The notes under the pieces: model-generated
What the model saw: only the letters and a program-made list of their open reading frames with translations
What the model was told of the DNA's origin: nothing
Databases searched by the model: none
Shown: one piece after another, positions 6,331 through 14,995 of the stretch
How positions within the stretch are numbered: the stretch's first letter is position 1
Layout of the letters: every line of letters starts with the position of its first letter
Assembly: GCA_021812745.1 (NCBI GenBank)
Contig: JAKAMS010000023.1
Coordinates: 1 to 15,030 of the forward strand
Direction: 5' to 3'
Length of the DNA: 15,030 bases
Source: Bacteroidota bacterium
GTDB taxonomy: Bacteria > Bacteroidota > Ignavibacteria > Ignavibacteriales > Melioribacteraceae
Translations under genes and position numbers: made by a program

Positions 6331-7671
6331 CTATGCTTTATAAATTTTTGATGAGTTGAGATTAAGTGCGCTGAATTTATTACGCGTATCTACAATCAAA
6401 TCGGAATTTTCTAAAATAAATTTGTAATCGAAAGAATCATGGTCAGTGCTAAGCACAACAGCATCATAACTTTTTAGATTGTCTTTTGTCAACTCAACTG
6501 ATTCCATATTAAAATTATATTTTCTTGTAACCGGAAGCTGAACAATGTAAGGGTCAGAATAATCAACTAGCGCATTTTTAGAGATAAGCAGTTCTATCAA
6601 CTTTAATGATGGGGATTCTCGCAGATCATCAATATTCTTTTTGTATGCGGCGCCCAGAACTAAAATCCGCGCATCTTTAATTGACTTTCTATTTGAATTC
6701 AAAATCTCTACAAGCTTATTAACAACATAATACGGCTGAAAAGTATTTATCTCTCCGGCAAGTTCAATAAATTTTGTGTTCACGTCATACTCGCGCGCCT
6801 TCCATGTTAAATAAAATGGATCTATGGGAATGCAATGCCCTCCCAATCCCGGACCAGGATAGAACGCGTTAAAGCCGAATGGTTTGGTTTTAGCCGCTTC
6901 GATAACTTCCCAAACATCAATGTCCATCCTGTCGAACACCATCTTTAATTCATTAACAAGAGCAATATTTACAGATCTATAAATATTTTCCAACAACTTG
7001 GTAGCTTCTGCCGCTTTTGCGGAAGAAACCGGAACAGTCTTAATTATTACTTGATTGTATAATGCCAAAGCAACTTCAAGACAAGCCGGAGTAATTCCAC
7101 CTACAACTTTTGGAATTGTAGAAGTAGTATAGTTAGGATTATTGGGATCTTCTCTTTCCGGGCTGAATGCTAAAAAGAAATCTTTGCCAACAATATATTT
7201 TTCATTAACAGATGCCGGACTTTCAAACAACGGAAGAAGAACTTCATCGGTTGTGCCGGGATAGGTTGTGGACTCCAATGTTATAAGCTGTCCCTTTCTT
7301 AAATATTTTTGAATCATTTTTGCGGTATCAACAATATAAGTCATATCCGGTTCACGATGTTCCGTTAAAGGAGTTGGAACACAAATAATAATTGCATCTA
7401 CTTCAACTATTTTTGAAAAATCTGTAGTTGCGTAAAAGTTTTTGCTTTGAACAGCTTGAAGAACTTTTTCTCCGCCAATATGTTTGATATAACTTTTGCC
7501 TGAATTCAACAAAGGAATTTTCTTTGAATCAATATCAAATCCAATTGTCATAAACCCTTTCAGAGAAAATTCAAGCGCCAGCGGAAGTCCAACGTAGCCA
7601 AGACCAATTATACCGACCTTTGCAGTTTTCGAATTGATTTTTTTTAGAAGTTCATCATTATAGTTTTTCAT
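6331..7671 (-). CDS. UDP-N-acetylhexosamine 6-dehydrogenase (WbpA/TviB group of the UDP-glucose/GDP-mannose dehydrogenase family)
   Basis: This 446-aa NAD-dependent enzyme oxidises the C6 alcohol of a UDP-sugar to a uronic acid, feeding capsule, O-antigen or exopolysaccharide synthesis in the cytosol. The N-terminal Rossmann domain has VGIIGLGYVGLPLALEF (residues 19-35), with D46/D48 for NAD ribose, and CVPTPLTE. The middle holds TLESTTYPGTT, LAFSPERE and the helix AAEATKLLENIYRSVNIAL (K225). The catalytic cysteine is C280 in PGLGGHCIPIDP. The C-terminal Rossmann domain has ILVLGAAYKKNIDDLRESPS and VLSTDHDSFD. GGHCIPIDP rather than GGSCFPKD argues for UDP-GlcNAc/GalNAc 6-dehydrogenase over UDP-glucose dehydrogenase; the exact sugar is not proven. 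The weak ribosome site is GTGGT about five bases before ATG. No other polysaccharide genes adjoin it here. Confidence 0.9.
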   Translation of the reverse strand: MKNYNDELLKKINSKTAKVGIIGLGYVGLPLALEFSLKGFMTIGFDIDSKKIPLLNSGKSYIKHIGGEKVLQAVQSKNFYATTDFSKIVEVDAIIICVPTPLTEHREPDMTYIVDTAKMIQKYLRKGQLITLESTTYPGTTDEVLLPLFESPASVNEKYIVGKDFFLAFSPEREDPNNPNYTTSTIPKVVGGITPACLEVALALYNQVIIKTVPVSSAKAAEATKLLENIYRSVNIALVNELKMVFDRMDIDVWEVIEAAKTKPFGFNAFYPGPGLGGHCIPIDPFYLTWKAREYDVNTKFIELAGEINTFQPYYVVNKLVEILNSNRKSIKDARILVLGAAYKKNIDDLRESPSLKLIELLISKNALVDYSDPYIVQLPVTRKYNFNMESVELTKDNLKSYDAVVLSTDHDSFDYKFILENSDLIVDTRNKFSALNLNSSKIYKA

Positions 7672-7934
7672 AATACCACTATGCAGTTAATAATATTTTT
7701 TGAATTAAGTATAACACAACTCTAAAATAAGAATAATTTAATGAGGAATGAAGGGGCAGGTGAATGGCAAGAGGCTAGAAGTGAGAGGCTAGAAGGAATG
7801 ATTGGGGCAATTGAAAACCTTGCCTACCGGTTTACATACCGAAGGTATGCAAGCATGTGGATAATTTAGAATTGGTAATCAAGCAATAAAAAAGGAATTA
7901 AAGATAATTTGTGATTACAAATTTCGATTTAAAA
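7672..7934. other. Intergenic region with tandem and inverted repeats, no gene
   Basis: This spacer lies upstream of the dehydrogenase. It contains a 12-base direct repeat AGAGGCTAGAAG at 7770-7781 and 7784-7795 (period 14). It also has the inverted repeat CATACC-GAA-GGTATG (7835-7849), with a competing longer pairing of CTTGCCTACC (7819-7828) to GGTATGCAAG (7844-7853) that has one mismatch. Presumably the promoter of the dehydrogenase gene lies here, but none could be fixed by eye. Confidence 0.5.
7770..7795. repeat. Tandem 12-bp direct repeat AGAGGCTAGAAG
   Basis: Two identical copies, at 7770-7781 and 7784-7795, are separated by two bases. Similar GCTAA/AGCTA-type microrepeats recur at 7967-7997 near the end of the giant gene (AAAGCTTATAGCTAAATGCTAAGAGCTAA, given here only as the GCTAA core repeated three times). 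Confidence 0.6.
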
Positions 7935-7965
7935 CAAAAGACCCCCGCAATGCGGAGGTCTTTTG
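7935..7965 (-). terminator. Terminator of the giant surface-protein gene
   Basis: A long hairpin pairs CAAAAGACC (7935-7943) with GGTCTTTTG (7957-7965) and CCGC (7945-7948) with GCGG (7952-7955), around an AAT loop with one C-A mismatch. On the minus strand the stem ends in TCTTTTGTTTT. It lies 36 bases after the stop codon at 8002 and could work in both directions. Confidence 0.85.
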
Positions 7966-8001
7966 CTAAAAGCTTATAGCTAAATGCTAAGAGCTAATTA
8001 A

Positions 8002-8265
8002 TTACTTCGTTAACAACATCTTCTTAACTTGTGTAAAATTCTCTGATTGAATTCTATACAAATACATACCAGAAGGCAGATTAGAAGCATTAAATGTTAC
8101 TTTATAGTTACCAGCATTCATAAAGCTATTAACTAGAGTTGCAATTTCTTCACCAAGAATGTTAAATACAGTAATCTTAACATTAGAGGATTTAGGAATT
8201 GAAAACTGAATGTTTGTGCTAGGATTGAATGGGTTCGGATAATTTTGCGCTAAAGCAAAAGTAGT
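8002..8265 (-). other. Type A T9SS C-terminal sorting domain of the giant protein
   Basis: This encodes about residues 2125-2211. FALAQNYPNPFNPST opens it, followed by the FlgD-like Ig fold (VKITVFNILGEEIATLV, GNYKVTFNASNLPSGMYLYRI), and KKMLLTK ends it. The LPSGMYLYRI and terminal KKMLLxK strands are the hallmark of Por/type A sorting domains. In known systems they are cleaved after outer-membrane passage, with attachment to the surface. This is family knowledge, not shown here. Confidence 0.93.
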
Positions 8266-11200
8266 AGGAACTCCATCAATACTTTCAACACTGGTAATTA
8301 CATTTTCTACTGTTAGAACTGCACTAGTTTCTGTGTAGATTAACGGATTATTTGCATCTGTTATTCTAACTTTAACTGTGTTTGTTGTTCCCTTATCTGC
8401 GGCAACTGGAGTCCATGTATAAAGACCGGTTGCAGAGATTGAACCCTTACCTGATACTAATGTAAAGGTGAACTGATCACCGTCTTCATCAGCAGCAACA
8501 TACTGGAATACTACAGGAACAGCAACATTATGAACTTTAACAGTACTGTCAACAAGAGCTTTAGTGAATGTTGGAGCATGGTTTACACCAACTGTAAGAA
8601 CTGTTGTTGTTGTAGATGATAGACTATTTGCATTGAGTGCTTTAACAACAATAGTATATGTAATACCGGCATCTGCAGCGGTTGGTGTGAATACTAACTG
8701 ACCAAAACCACCAAGACCGGTGTTATTTGTAAATACGGCAGCTGTTGTCGCTGGCGTAACTGAATCTAATGAATATGTAATTACAGTACCATCAGGATCT
8801 ACTGCGACATAACTGTAATTAAATACTTCATTATACTTAATTGATTTTGTTGCAATTGTAGCAGAACCTGTACCTGTCCAAGCCGGACTTCTATGCGTAG
8901 TTGTTACTGTAACTGTAAGAACGAAATCCGTGGATAGACCATTTGTACCGGTAGCTCTAACTGTAATTGTATAGATACCGCCTGTAACAGCAGCAGCTAC
9001 ACCATAGCCAGGTGTTAATGTTAATGTAGCTGTTGCAGGGTCAAAAGCAGCCCATGTTAATGCAGGGGTGTTTGGAACCATTGTGTATGTGATACCTGCT
9101 GTGCCGCTTGCTGCAAAAACTACTGTATTATTTGTTGTAGCAGCTTCAGCTAATGTAAATGTTGCTGGTGTAGGCAATGTGAATGTTGGTTTTGCCTGAA
9201 TTGTAGCAACAAATGCTGATGTTTTTTGTTCGCCATTAACATCTGTAGCTGTTACTGTAATTGTAGAAGTACCTTCCGCTACTGCTGTAACCGTTAAAAC
9301 ACCAGCGGCAGTAATTGTTGCTGTTGCTTTTGTTACATCTGAACTGACTACACTATAAGTTAATGTACCTTGTGCGCCGCCGAATACTGCAGGAGCAACT
9401 GTTACATCTTTTGTATATGCTGTTCCGCCAACAATTAATGTCTGGGCTGTAAGTGCGTTTGCAACAGCGAATGTTGAAGCATAACCAACAGCAAATAATT
9501 CTTGTGGTTCTGTTGTCCATCCCTGAACTCCGCTATGAACTACAGTAGCAACACCATTAACATCATAGTACGGAACGCCAGGTGTACCCGGTACTGTCCA
9601 TGTGTTAAGAGCATTTGTTAATCTGTAAACCGCACGTGTTAATGTAAGGTCTCCAAATGTAACGCCGCCAGCTCCTAATGTAATTGTTGGATAGTCTGTT
9701 GCTGTTGCTGTACTGGTAGGTTGAACGAATACCAAACCTGTTGCTGCATCATACATTCCAACTGTCCAATATAGTGGAGCTAATTTATTGATTGTAACGC
9801 CGCCATTTGTAAACGGAATACCAACTGTACCTGTTACTGCGGCATTAGTATGAGTTGCTTTAATAATATGAAGACTACCTGTACCTGCTGTAGCTGCTGA
9901 CGGGAATGCTAGGGTTACAGGTCTGTATTTACCGTCTGTAGTTCCAAGCGGGAACACATATTTACCGGCTGCGTCTGCAACAGTATAATCTGCAATTGCA
10001 TATCTGTTTAAGTTACCGATTATATAACTTGTAGCACTCGGTGTAGCAATTGAAGCAACAGCAGTAGCGCCGATCTGAAGTACATTGGCTCCGGTTGTAA
10101 TATTGCCTGCTGTTAATGTTAATACAGATCCATTTGCAGTCGTTAAATTTGAACCTAGGGTTATACCAGCTGTATTATTAACTGTAACACTTCCTAAGTT
10201 TTTATTTGTTGTTATCGTTTGAGCAGTTGCACCATTAAAGGTAAATGTTCCACCTTGTGTAAAAGTAGATGTGCCAGATTTTGTGAAATTACCTTTAAAG
10301 TATGTGTTTTTGCCACCATCATTAAAACCACCGCCTGTAGCGGTTACAGAGAATGCTCCAGTTACAGTAAATCCACCGGCTGCATCTAAGCCACCACCAA
10401 GAGTTAATGTTCCGCCAGTTACTGCTACTGAAGCAGCTGTAACTGTTAGAGCTGGTGGACCTGCAGTTGCAGTAGTTGTATTAAGTGTTAAGTTAGCAGA
10501 AGTTGTAATATTCGGCCAGCTTAATGTAGTACCGGTATAAGTGTTTGCAGCAGTATTTGCTAAAGTACCTGTACCAATAATACTCGAATTATTTGTTAAA
10601 CCAGCTCCAGTTGTTAAAGTAAAACTGCCTAAATCTAACGTACCGAACGATACTGTAACTAAACCGGTAGCTGTAGAATTTTGACCGAGTGAAACTGTGG
10701 TGCCTAAGCAGTTAACTAATACTGTTCCAACTGCGGTCGGACTTGACCATTCTGCACCTGTTGTAATTGCAGAAGAATTCAGGTACTGTAAATTAACAGT
10801 TCCGTTGAACGCTGGTGTACCAGTTAAAATACCGTCTGCGCGGATAACTGTTTCTGTACCAGCAGCGAAAGTTAAATTTGTTCCGGCTGCAAGTGTACCT
10901 CTTGAAAGGTTCAATGTACCGCCGTTAACAATTGTTGTTCCGCTTGCTAATGTAATGGTCTGTGTAGCTCCGATATCGGAATTGATTGTTAATGTTGTAA
11001 GAACACCAAGTAATTCCGGTCCGGTTGAACCGTTTGCACTTCCTACGTATGTAACATTTGTAGGACCGCTTGCCGGCTGTGTAGCTATTTGACCATTGGT
11101 TGTAGCAGTAATGCTTCTTGTAATAGAAGTTGTTGCCAACAAACCGTTATGTGTCAATAAACCATTTGTCAAAAGTAGATCAGTAGCAGTCAATGTGAAA

Positions 11201-14200
11201 GCTGAAATTGTAACACCAGCGGCATTGTTGATGTTTACTCGGTCAACTGTAATTGGGCCACCTAGTGTTACTGTTTGAGCAACGCTTCCCATTAATGTTA
11301 ATCTACCAAAAACGTTTGTATTGGTTGTAAAATCATATGAACCACCATTGATGCTGTTTGCAGCGGCTAATAAATTCAAATTACCTGTACCAGTTGGGAA
11401 TGTTACCGCACCCGCAGTATGAGTAAACGAGCCGGTAAGTGTAAGACCGGTAACTGGTAAGTTGATAATTTTATTATTAAACGTAGTTGTTCCAGGAATT
11501 GTAGTAAAAGCACCTGTGCCAAAAGTTAGCGTACCATTACCTCCGCCACTTGTAAGCAAATTTCCACTCAAAGTAGCAGGGCCTGTTAAAGTAACAACTT
11601 GATCATTAACACCAAAATTTACATCTAAATTACCCATTGTTCCAACGCCACCGATAGTAACTGCTGCTGCTGGAACTGTAAGTGCAACTTTTCCAGTACC
11701 TGAAACTGTACCGGCAACACTAATATTGGTTCCTGTTGTTGTTTTAGCAACTGTAAGTGTATTGGCACCAAGCGCTAAAGTTCTTCCACTCGTTACAGAT
11801 AAAATACCTGTAATTGTTGGATTAGATGCTGCAGGCAAAGTAACCAAACCAGTATAGCCTGTGGTTAATGTAAGATTTATAACACCAGCTACCAGTTCGT
11901 AAGATGTTGGGGTAGCAGCAGAAACTGCTAATGGCCAATCGTTATTATTTTTGAATGTTAAATTGTATGTTCCGCCTGTAAGATTAACAGCTCCATTGGA
12001 AATATAACCTCCACCTACTGTGAGAACTCCAGCAGCTCCTAATACTAAATTTGTATTAACAACGCCACCAGTAGTTAGTAAAATATTTGCAGGCACAAAA
12101 TTTACACCGCCAGCTACAGAGAAAGAAGCATCTCTTGCAGCTTGATTTGTATTTAATGTGTTTGCAAATTCAGCTGTTCCAGCAATTGCAAGAGCATTTA
12201 CTACTGCAGTTAGTGTCTGCGCAGCAGAGCCATTAAATGTTAAAGTACCATTGGCGTGCATTGAAATTGCACCAGCAGCACTACTTGCGCCAGTAAATAA
12301 AATATTTCCTGCGATTTTAAGATTAGCATACTTAGTAGTAGAAGTCGCATCAAGTGTTATAACTGCAGCTGCGGTCGCATTTGATGTAAAGTTACCACCG
12401 ATAGTGTGTGTTGTGATAGTTGCTCCATCACCGAATAAAATTTTCGATAACGCACTTGTAAATGTAACGTTTCCGCTAATGGAAGCAGTTTTTTTAAGTG
12501 TCACAGTTACTTGACGAGCAGCATCAACTATATTAGTTACAGAAGTAGTCCCATCAACTTGTAAAGCACTATTAGCACCGCCTGCGTTGGTTGTTACACC
12601 AGCGCTAAAAGTTGCGTTACCTTTGAACCAAACTAAACCTGTGCCACCAAGAGTAAATGCACCAGTAGTCGCGCCTGTTCCGGTAACTGTAACGGTACCA
12701 TTAACACCAGTAGTTACTGTGCTTAAAGCTGTAAAAGTTCCTGTAACAGCTACATTGCCAGCACCGAATACAACTGCGCCTGTTGATTGGAAGTTACCGC
12801 CAACTGTTACTGCAGCTGCAGAACCGGTAACACCGCCTGCGCCTACAATTAAATCGGCTAATGTAGTAACAGTGGAACCGGTTGTCTGAGTTAATGTGCC
12901 GACATTTATGGTATTCGCTCTTACTGAAGTACCAGCTGCACCATCAGTCAAAGTTCCTGTTACTATCAAATTACCAGCCGGTGTAGAACCAGCGGTTGTT
13001 AAATCTATTTTGCTTGTGGCAGATGTACCTACAAAAGAAACAGCGCCGGAAACTGTAACATTTGATGTTCCGGTAATTGTTCCTGCGGTATTGCCAACAC
13101 CTTCGCCAACAGTCATATTTCCGGTTACGGAAACTGTAGAACCGTTCATAGTAAGTGTACCACCATTAGTAACTAAAACGTTTCCATTGACTAAAGTTAA
13201 GCTTGCTGTTTTTAAGATACCGTCTGTAACCGTTAAATCACTTCCGATAGCTGTTAAATATGTAAATTCATTAGTCATACCTGTTGAAGCGTTAACAACC
13301 GGTATGTTGATCTGGCCTGTACCGCCAAACAATACACCGTTAGTTGTATTTACTAATGAAAAAACGCCCGTTGATGTGCCGTTTCTATTGATAGGACCAC
13401 CAACATTTGCGCTTGTACCATGACCAGCGCCAATAACAACATTGTTGAAATTGGTTTCTAACTGACCGCTGACAAAATTAAAATTCTTTGTGAACGAATA
13501 AGAACCCATTGTTCCAACTGTATTTGATGCAGTTGTAAAATTGAGAATACTGCCTGTTGGTTTATTAATCGTAAAATTACCAAATGTATTGGTCTGACCA
13601 TCTACTATCTGGAAATTTTGAGTAACAGAGCCGTTCATTGCAATTGTACCGCCGGTACCGTTTGTAATGTTTGCAGCACCTGAAAGATCTACTATATCAC
13701 CAGGTGTTGTTAGTGTAAAAGTAGATAGTGCTAATGTAGCACCAACGCCTAATGTATAAGTTGAATTTGTTGTGGCGTTAATATTTACAAATGTAATGTT
13801 GCTTGTAAGAGTAGAAGTAATAGCACCGGTTGTTTTCAAATTCATGAAATTACCAGTACCGGTAACATTACCGGAAACATTACCGGATCCGATTAATTCA
13901 ACATAACCGGCCGCTGTTGTTGTATAACCACCGACATTTGAAAAATCTTTTGTTACTTGAAGAACATTTCCGCCGATAACAACACTTGTTCCAGCAGAAA
14001 TTGTTACGCTTCTTGTAGCAGTCAATGTAATTGCTGGCATTGTAACTGCCGCCGTACCGGAGAATGTAATGTCACGTGGATTTGTAGTGCCAAGCGAAAC
14101 AGCTGCAAAAGTATATGCTGAACCGTTTGAGAAAACCAGATCGTATCCGCCGGCTCCGCCATCAGCTGTTGGAGAAGCAGAGAAAGTACCTTTAGCCAAA

Positions 14201-14637
14201 TTCAATACTGCGCCGCTGGCTAAATGGAGTGAGCTATTTGTCCATGTACCCTGTGATAACAAGAGAGTACCTGATACAATAATATTCTGAAGGCCATCAC
14301 CAATAGTACCGCCGGTGGAATTATTTAATGTTAAATTTTGGATTGTTACTGCACCACCTGTACCTAATAACTGGATATTTTTCTTTGTAACAACCACCGT
14401 TTCATTATAGGTGTTTGATGCAATAGAAATAATATCGCCGTCAAGTACAAATGCGCTTGCCAGCATAGCAGAGATGGTAGCTTTCGGACCAACAAGTCCA
14501 GCAGAAAAAGCTGCTTGTGTACCGTCGTAGCTGTCATTACCGGTAGCGGCATTAACGTACCACGTATTTGCTGCAAACGTTGTTGTCCCTAAAAGGACGA
14601 AAAACGTAAGCATCAAAAAGAGTTTCTTAAGATTCAT
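8002..14637 (-). CDS. Giant secreted beta-helix repeat protein with Ig/cadherin-like modules and T9SS sorting domain
   Basis: The 2211-aa product is a probable cell-surface or released adhesin-like protein exported by Sec and then type IX secretion. It has a signal peptide (residues 1-22, ending TTTFA), then WYVNAATGNDSYDGT at about 25-40, the start typical of right-handed beta-helix (DUF1565/pectate-lyase-like) proteins. Residues about 120-1530 are degenerate beta-strand repeats rich in Gly, Thr, Val, Ala and Asn. A beta-sandwich-like segment spans about 1536-1715 (KYVFPLGTTDGKYRPVTL). Then come a BIG2-like domain (about 1720-1813), putative-Ig/cadherin-like modules (about 1815-2115, with DPDGTVITYSLD and DEDGDQFTFTLVSG) and the sorting domain (2125-2211). 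The frame is intact throughout. AGGAGA (14648-14643) sits five bases before ATG, a strong start. No catalytic motif was recognised. Ligand or role (adhesion, matrix, S-layer-like) is inference. Confidence 0.92.
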   Translation of the reverse strand: MNLKKLFLMLTFFVLLGTTTFAANTWYVNAATGNDSYDGTQAAFSAGLVGPKATISAMLASAFVLDGDIISIASNTYNETVVVTKKNIQLLGTGGAVTIQNLTLNNSTGGTIGDGLQNIIVSGTLLLSQGTWTNSSLHLASGAVLNLAKGTFSASPTADGGAGGYDLVFSNGSAYTFAAVSLGTTNPRDITFSGTAAVTMPAITLTATRSVTISAGTSVVIGGNVLQVTKDFSNVGGYTTTAAGYVELIGSGNVSGNVTGTGNFMNLKTTGAITSTLTSNITFVNINATTNSTYTLGVGATLALSTFTLTTPGDIVDLSGAANITNGTGGTIAMNGSVTQNFQIVDGQTNTFGNFTINKPTGSILNFTTASNTVGTMGSYSFTKNFNFVSGQLETNFNNVVIGAGHGTSANVGGPINRNGTSTGVFSLVNTTNGVLFGGTGQINIPVVNASTGMTNEFTYLTAIGSDLTVTDGILKTASLTLVNGNVLVTNGGTLTMNGSTVSVTGNMTVGEGVGNTAGTITGTSNVTVSGAVSFVGTSATSKIDLTTAGSTPAGNLIVTGTLTDGAAGTSVRANTINVGTLTQTTGSTVTTLADLIVGAGGVTGSAAAVTVGGNFQSTGAVVFGAGNVAVTGTFTALSTVTTGVNGTVTVTGTGATTGAFTLGGTGLVWFKGNATFSAGVTTNAGGANSALQVDGTTSVTNIVDAARQVTVTLKKTASISGNVTFTSALSKILFGDGATITTHTIGGNFTSNATAAAVITLDATSTTKYANLKIAGNILFTGASSAAGAISMHANGTLTFNGSAAQTLTAVVNALAIAGTAEFANTLNTNQAARDASFSVAGGVNFVPANILLTTGGVVNTNLVLGAAGVLTVGGGYISNGAVNLTGGTYNLTFKNNNDWPLAVSAATPTSYELVAGVINLTLTTGYTGLVTLPAASNPTITGILSVTSGRTLALGANTLTVAKTTTGTNISVAGTVSGTGKVALTVPAAAVTIGGVGTMGNLDVNFGVNDQVVTLTGPATLSGNLLTSGGGNGTLTFGTGAFTTIPGTTTFNNKIINLPVTGLTLTGSFTHTAGAVTFPTGTGNLNLLAAANSINGGSYDFTTNTNVFGRLTLMGSVAQTVTLGGPITVDRVNINNAAGVTISAFTLTATDLLLTNGLLTHNGLLATTSITRSITATTNGQIATQPASGPTNVTYVGSANGSTGPELLGVLTTLTINSDIGATQTITLASGTTIVNGGTLNLSRGTLAAGTNLTFAAGTETVIRADGILTGTPAFNGTVNLQYLNSSAITTGAEWSSPTAVGTVLVNCLGTTVSLGQNSTATGLVTVSFGTLDLGSFTLTTGAGLTNNSSIIGTGTLANTAANTYTGTTLSWPNITTSANLTLNTTTATAGPPALTVTAASVAVTGGTLTLGGGLDAAGGFTVTGAFSVTATGGGFNDGGKNTYFKGNFTKSGTSTFTQGGTFTFNGATAQTITTNKNLGSVTVNNTAGITLGSNLTTANGSVLTLTAGNITTGANVLQIGATAVASIATPSATSYIIGNLNRYAIADYTVADAAGKYVFPLGTTDGKYRPVTLAFPSAATAGTGSLHIIKATHTNAAVTGTVGIPFTNGGVTINKLAPLYWTVGMYDAATGLVFVQPTSTATATDYPTITLGAGGVTFGDLTLTRAVYRLTNALNTWTVPGTPGVPYYDVNGVATVVHSGVQGWTTEPQELFAVGYASTFAVANALTAQTLIVGGTAYTKDVTVAPAVFGGAQGTLTYSVVSSDVTKATATITAAGVLTVTAVAEGTSTITVTATDVNGEQKTSAFVATIQAKPTFTLPTPATFTLAEAATTNNTVVFAASGTAGITYTMVPNTPALTWAAFDPATATLTLTPGYGVAAAVTGGIYTITVRATGTNGLSTDFVLTVTVTTTHRSPAWTGTGSATIATKSIKYNEVFNYSYVAVDPDGTVITYSLDSVTPATTAAVFTNNTGLGGFGQLVFTPTAADAGITYTIVVKALNANSLSSTTTTVLTVGVNHAPTFTKALVDSTVKVHNVAVPVVFQYVAADEDGDQFTFTLVSGKGSISATGLYTWTPVAADKGTTNTVKVRITDANNPLIYTETSAVLTVENVITSVESIDGVPTTFALAQNYPNPFNPSTNIQFSIPKSSNVKITVFNILGEEIATLVNSFMNAGNYKVTFNASNLPSGMYLYRIQSENFTQVKKMLLTK
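10055..14280 (-). repeat. Beta-strand repeat region of the giant protein
   Basis: This encodes about residues 120-1530. No fixed-length repeat is obvious, but a recognisable anchor recurs: FNGATAQTITT (near 10210-10245), MGSVAQTVTLG (near 11265-11298), FNGSAAQTLTA (near 12200-12240) and MNGSVTQNFQI (near 13610-13645). Each is followed by strands like SVTVNNTAGITL and then TLTxxxGxxTxGANxLxIG. Turns are made by Gly/Asn/Thr. The region seems nearly Cys-free (one Cys noticed in VNCLGTT). The pattern fits stacked beta-helix coils. Confidence 0.7.
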
Positions 14638-14722
14638 TTGAATCTCCTAGTTAGTTAGATAAATAAATAAAATAAAAAAAAGATGTTACTTACACACAAA
14701 AATATAAAATTAGTATTGCCCC

Positions 14723-14746
14723 CTAAGTCGGTAGGCGTGTTTGCAT
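14723..14746 (-). CDS. Candidate leader peptide MQTRLPT
   Basis: On the minus strand, TAAGGAGGA (14760-14752) is a near-perfect Shine-Dalgarno, 5 bases before ATG at 14746. The ORF encodes M-Q-T-R-L-P-T and stops at TAG (14725-14723), about 85 bases before the giant gene's start and not overlapping it. This ribosome site is as strong as, or stronger than, that of the main gene. The last codons fold into a small stem (CCTA 14735-14732 with TAGG 14725-14722) that includes the stop codon. It may act as an attenuator, a ribosome-loading or mRNA-stabilising site, or be fortuitous. Confidence 0.4.
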   Translation of the reverse strand: MQTRLPT

Positions 14747-14922
14747 GTAGTTCCTCCTTATCATTTAAAATAATAGATGAATTAGTTTTTAAATAAAGTT
14801 TTTTAAAAGTTAAGCTCAATGTTTTTATATATTTAATAGAATTGCCGTTAGCATTTACTTTAAGATAGTTGTTAGAGTAAAAAAAATCAATCATCAAGCA
14901 AAAATAATTTGTTGAAAAATTT

Positions 14923-14950
14923 GAAATTTCCCTGTGTGTTAGGAAATTTT
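14923..14950. repeat. Hairpin in the leader of the giant gene
   Basis: AAATTTCC (14924-14931) and GGAAATTT (14942-14949) form an 8-bp perfect inverted repeat with a 10-base loop, extendable by a G-T pair. It would lie close to the 5' end of the transcript from the predicted promoter, where it could protect the RNA or act as an operator. Confidence 0.5.
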
Positions 14951-14966
14951 CTTTGTTACTATATAT

Positions 14967-14995
14967 AAGATAGTTATTCATCTTAATCTTGTCAA
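14967..14995 (-). promoter_or_regulatory. Candidate sigma70-like promoter of the giant gene
   Basis: The minus strand has a perfect -35 TTGACA (14995-14990), a 17-base spacer and -10 TATCTT (14972-14967, four of six matches). The start would be near 14960, giving a leader of about 320 nt. The Bacteroidota-type TAnnTTTG element was not found. Promoter preference in Ignavibacteria is uncertain. Confidence 0.42.

Noticed and set aside
10271..13423. Several long plus-strand ORFs (60-175 codons) opposite the giant gene
   Set aside because: They are Val/Pro/Ala-rich antisense products of the Thr/Gly/Asn/Val codons of the giant gene. They lack ribosome sites and known domains.
14655..14981. 108-codon minus-strand ORF upstream of the giant gene
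   Set aside because: It has no ribosome site, a composition dictated by AT-richness (Asn, Ile, Phe, Leu, Lys), no recognisable family, and it runs over the promoter match, the hairpin and the better-supported short leader ORF.
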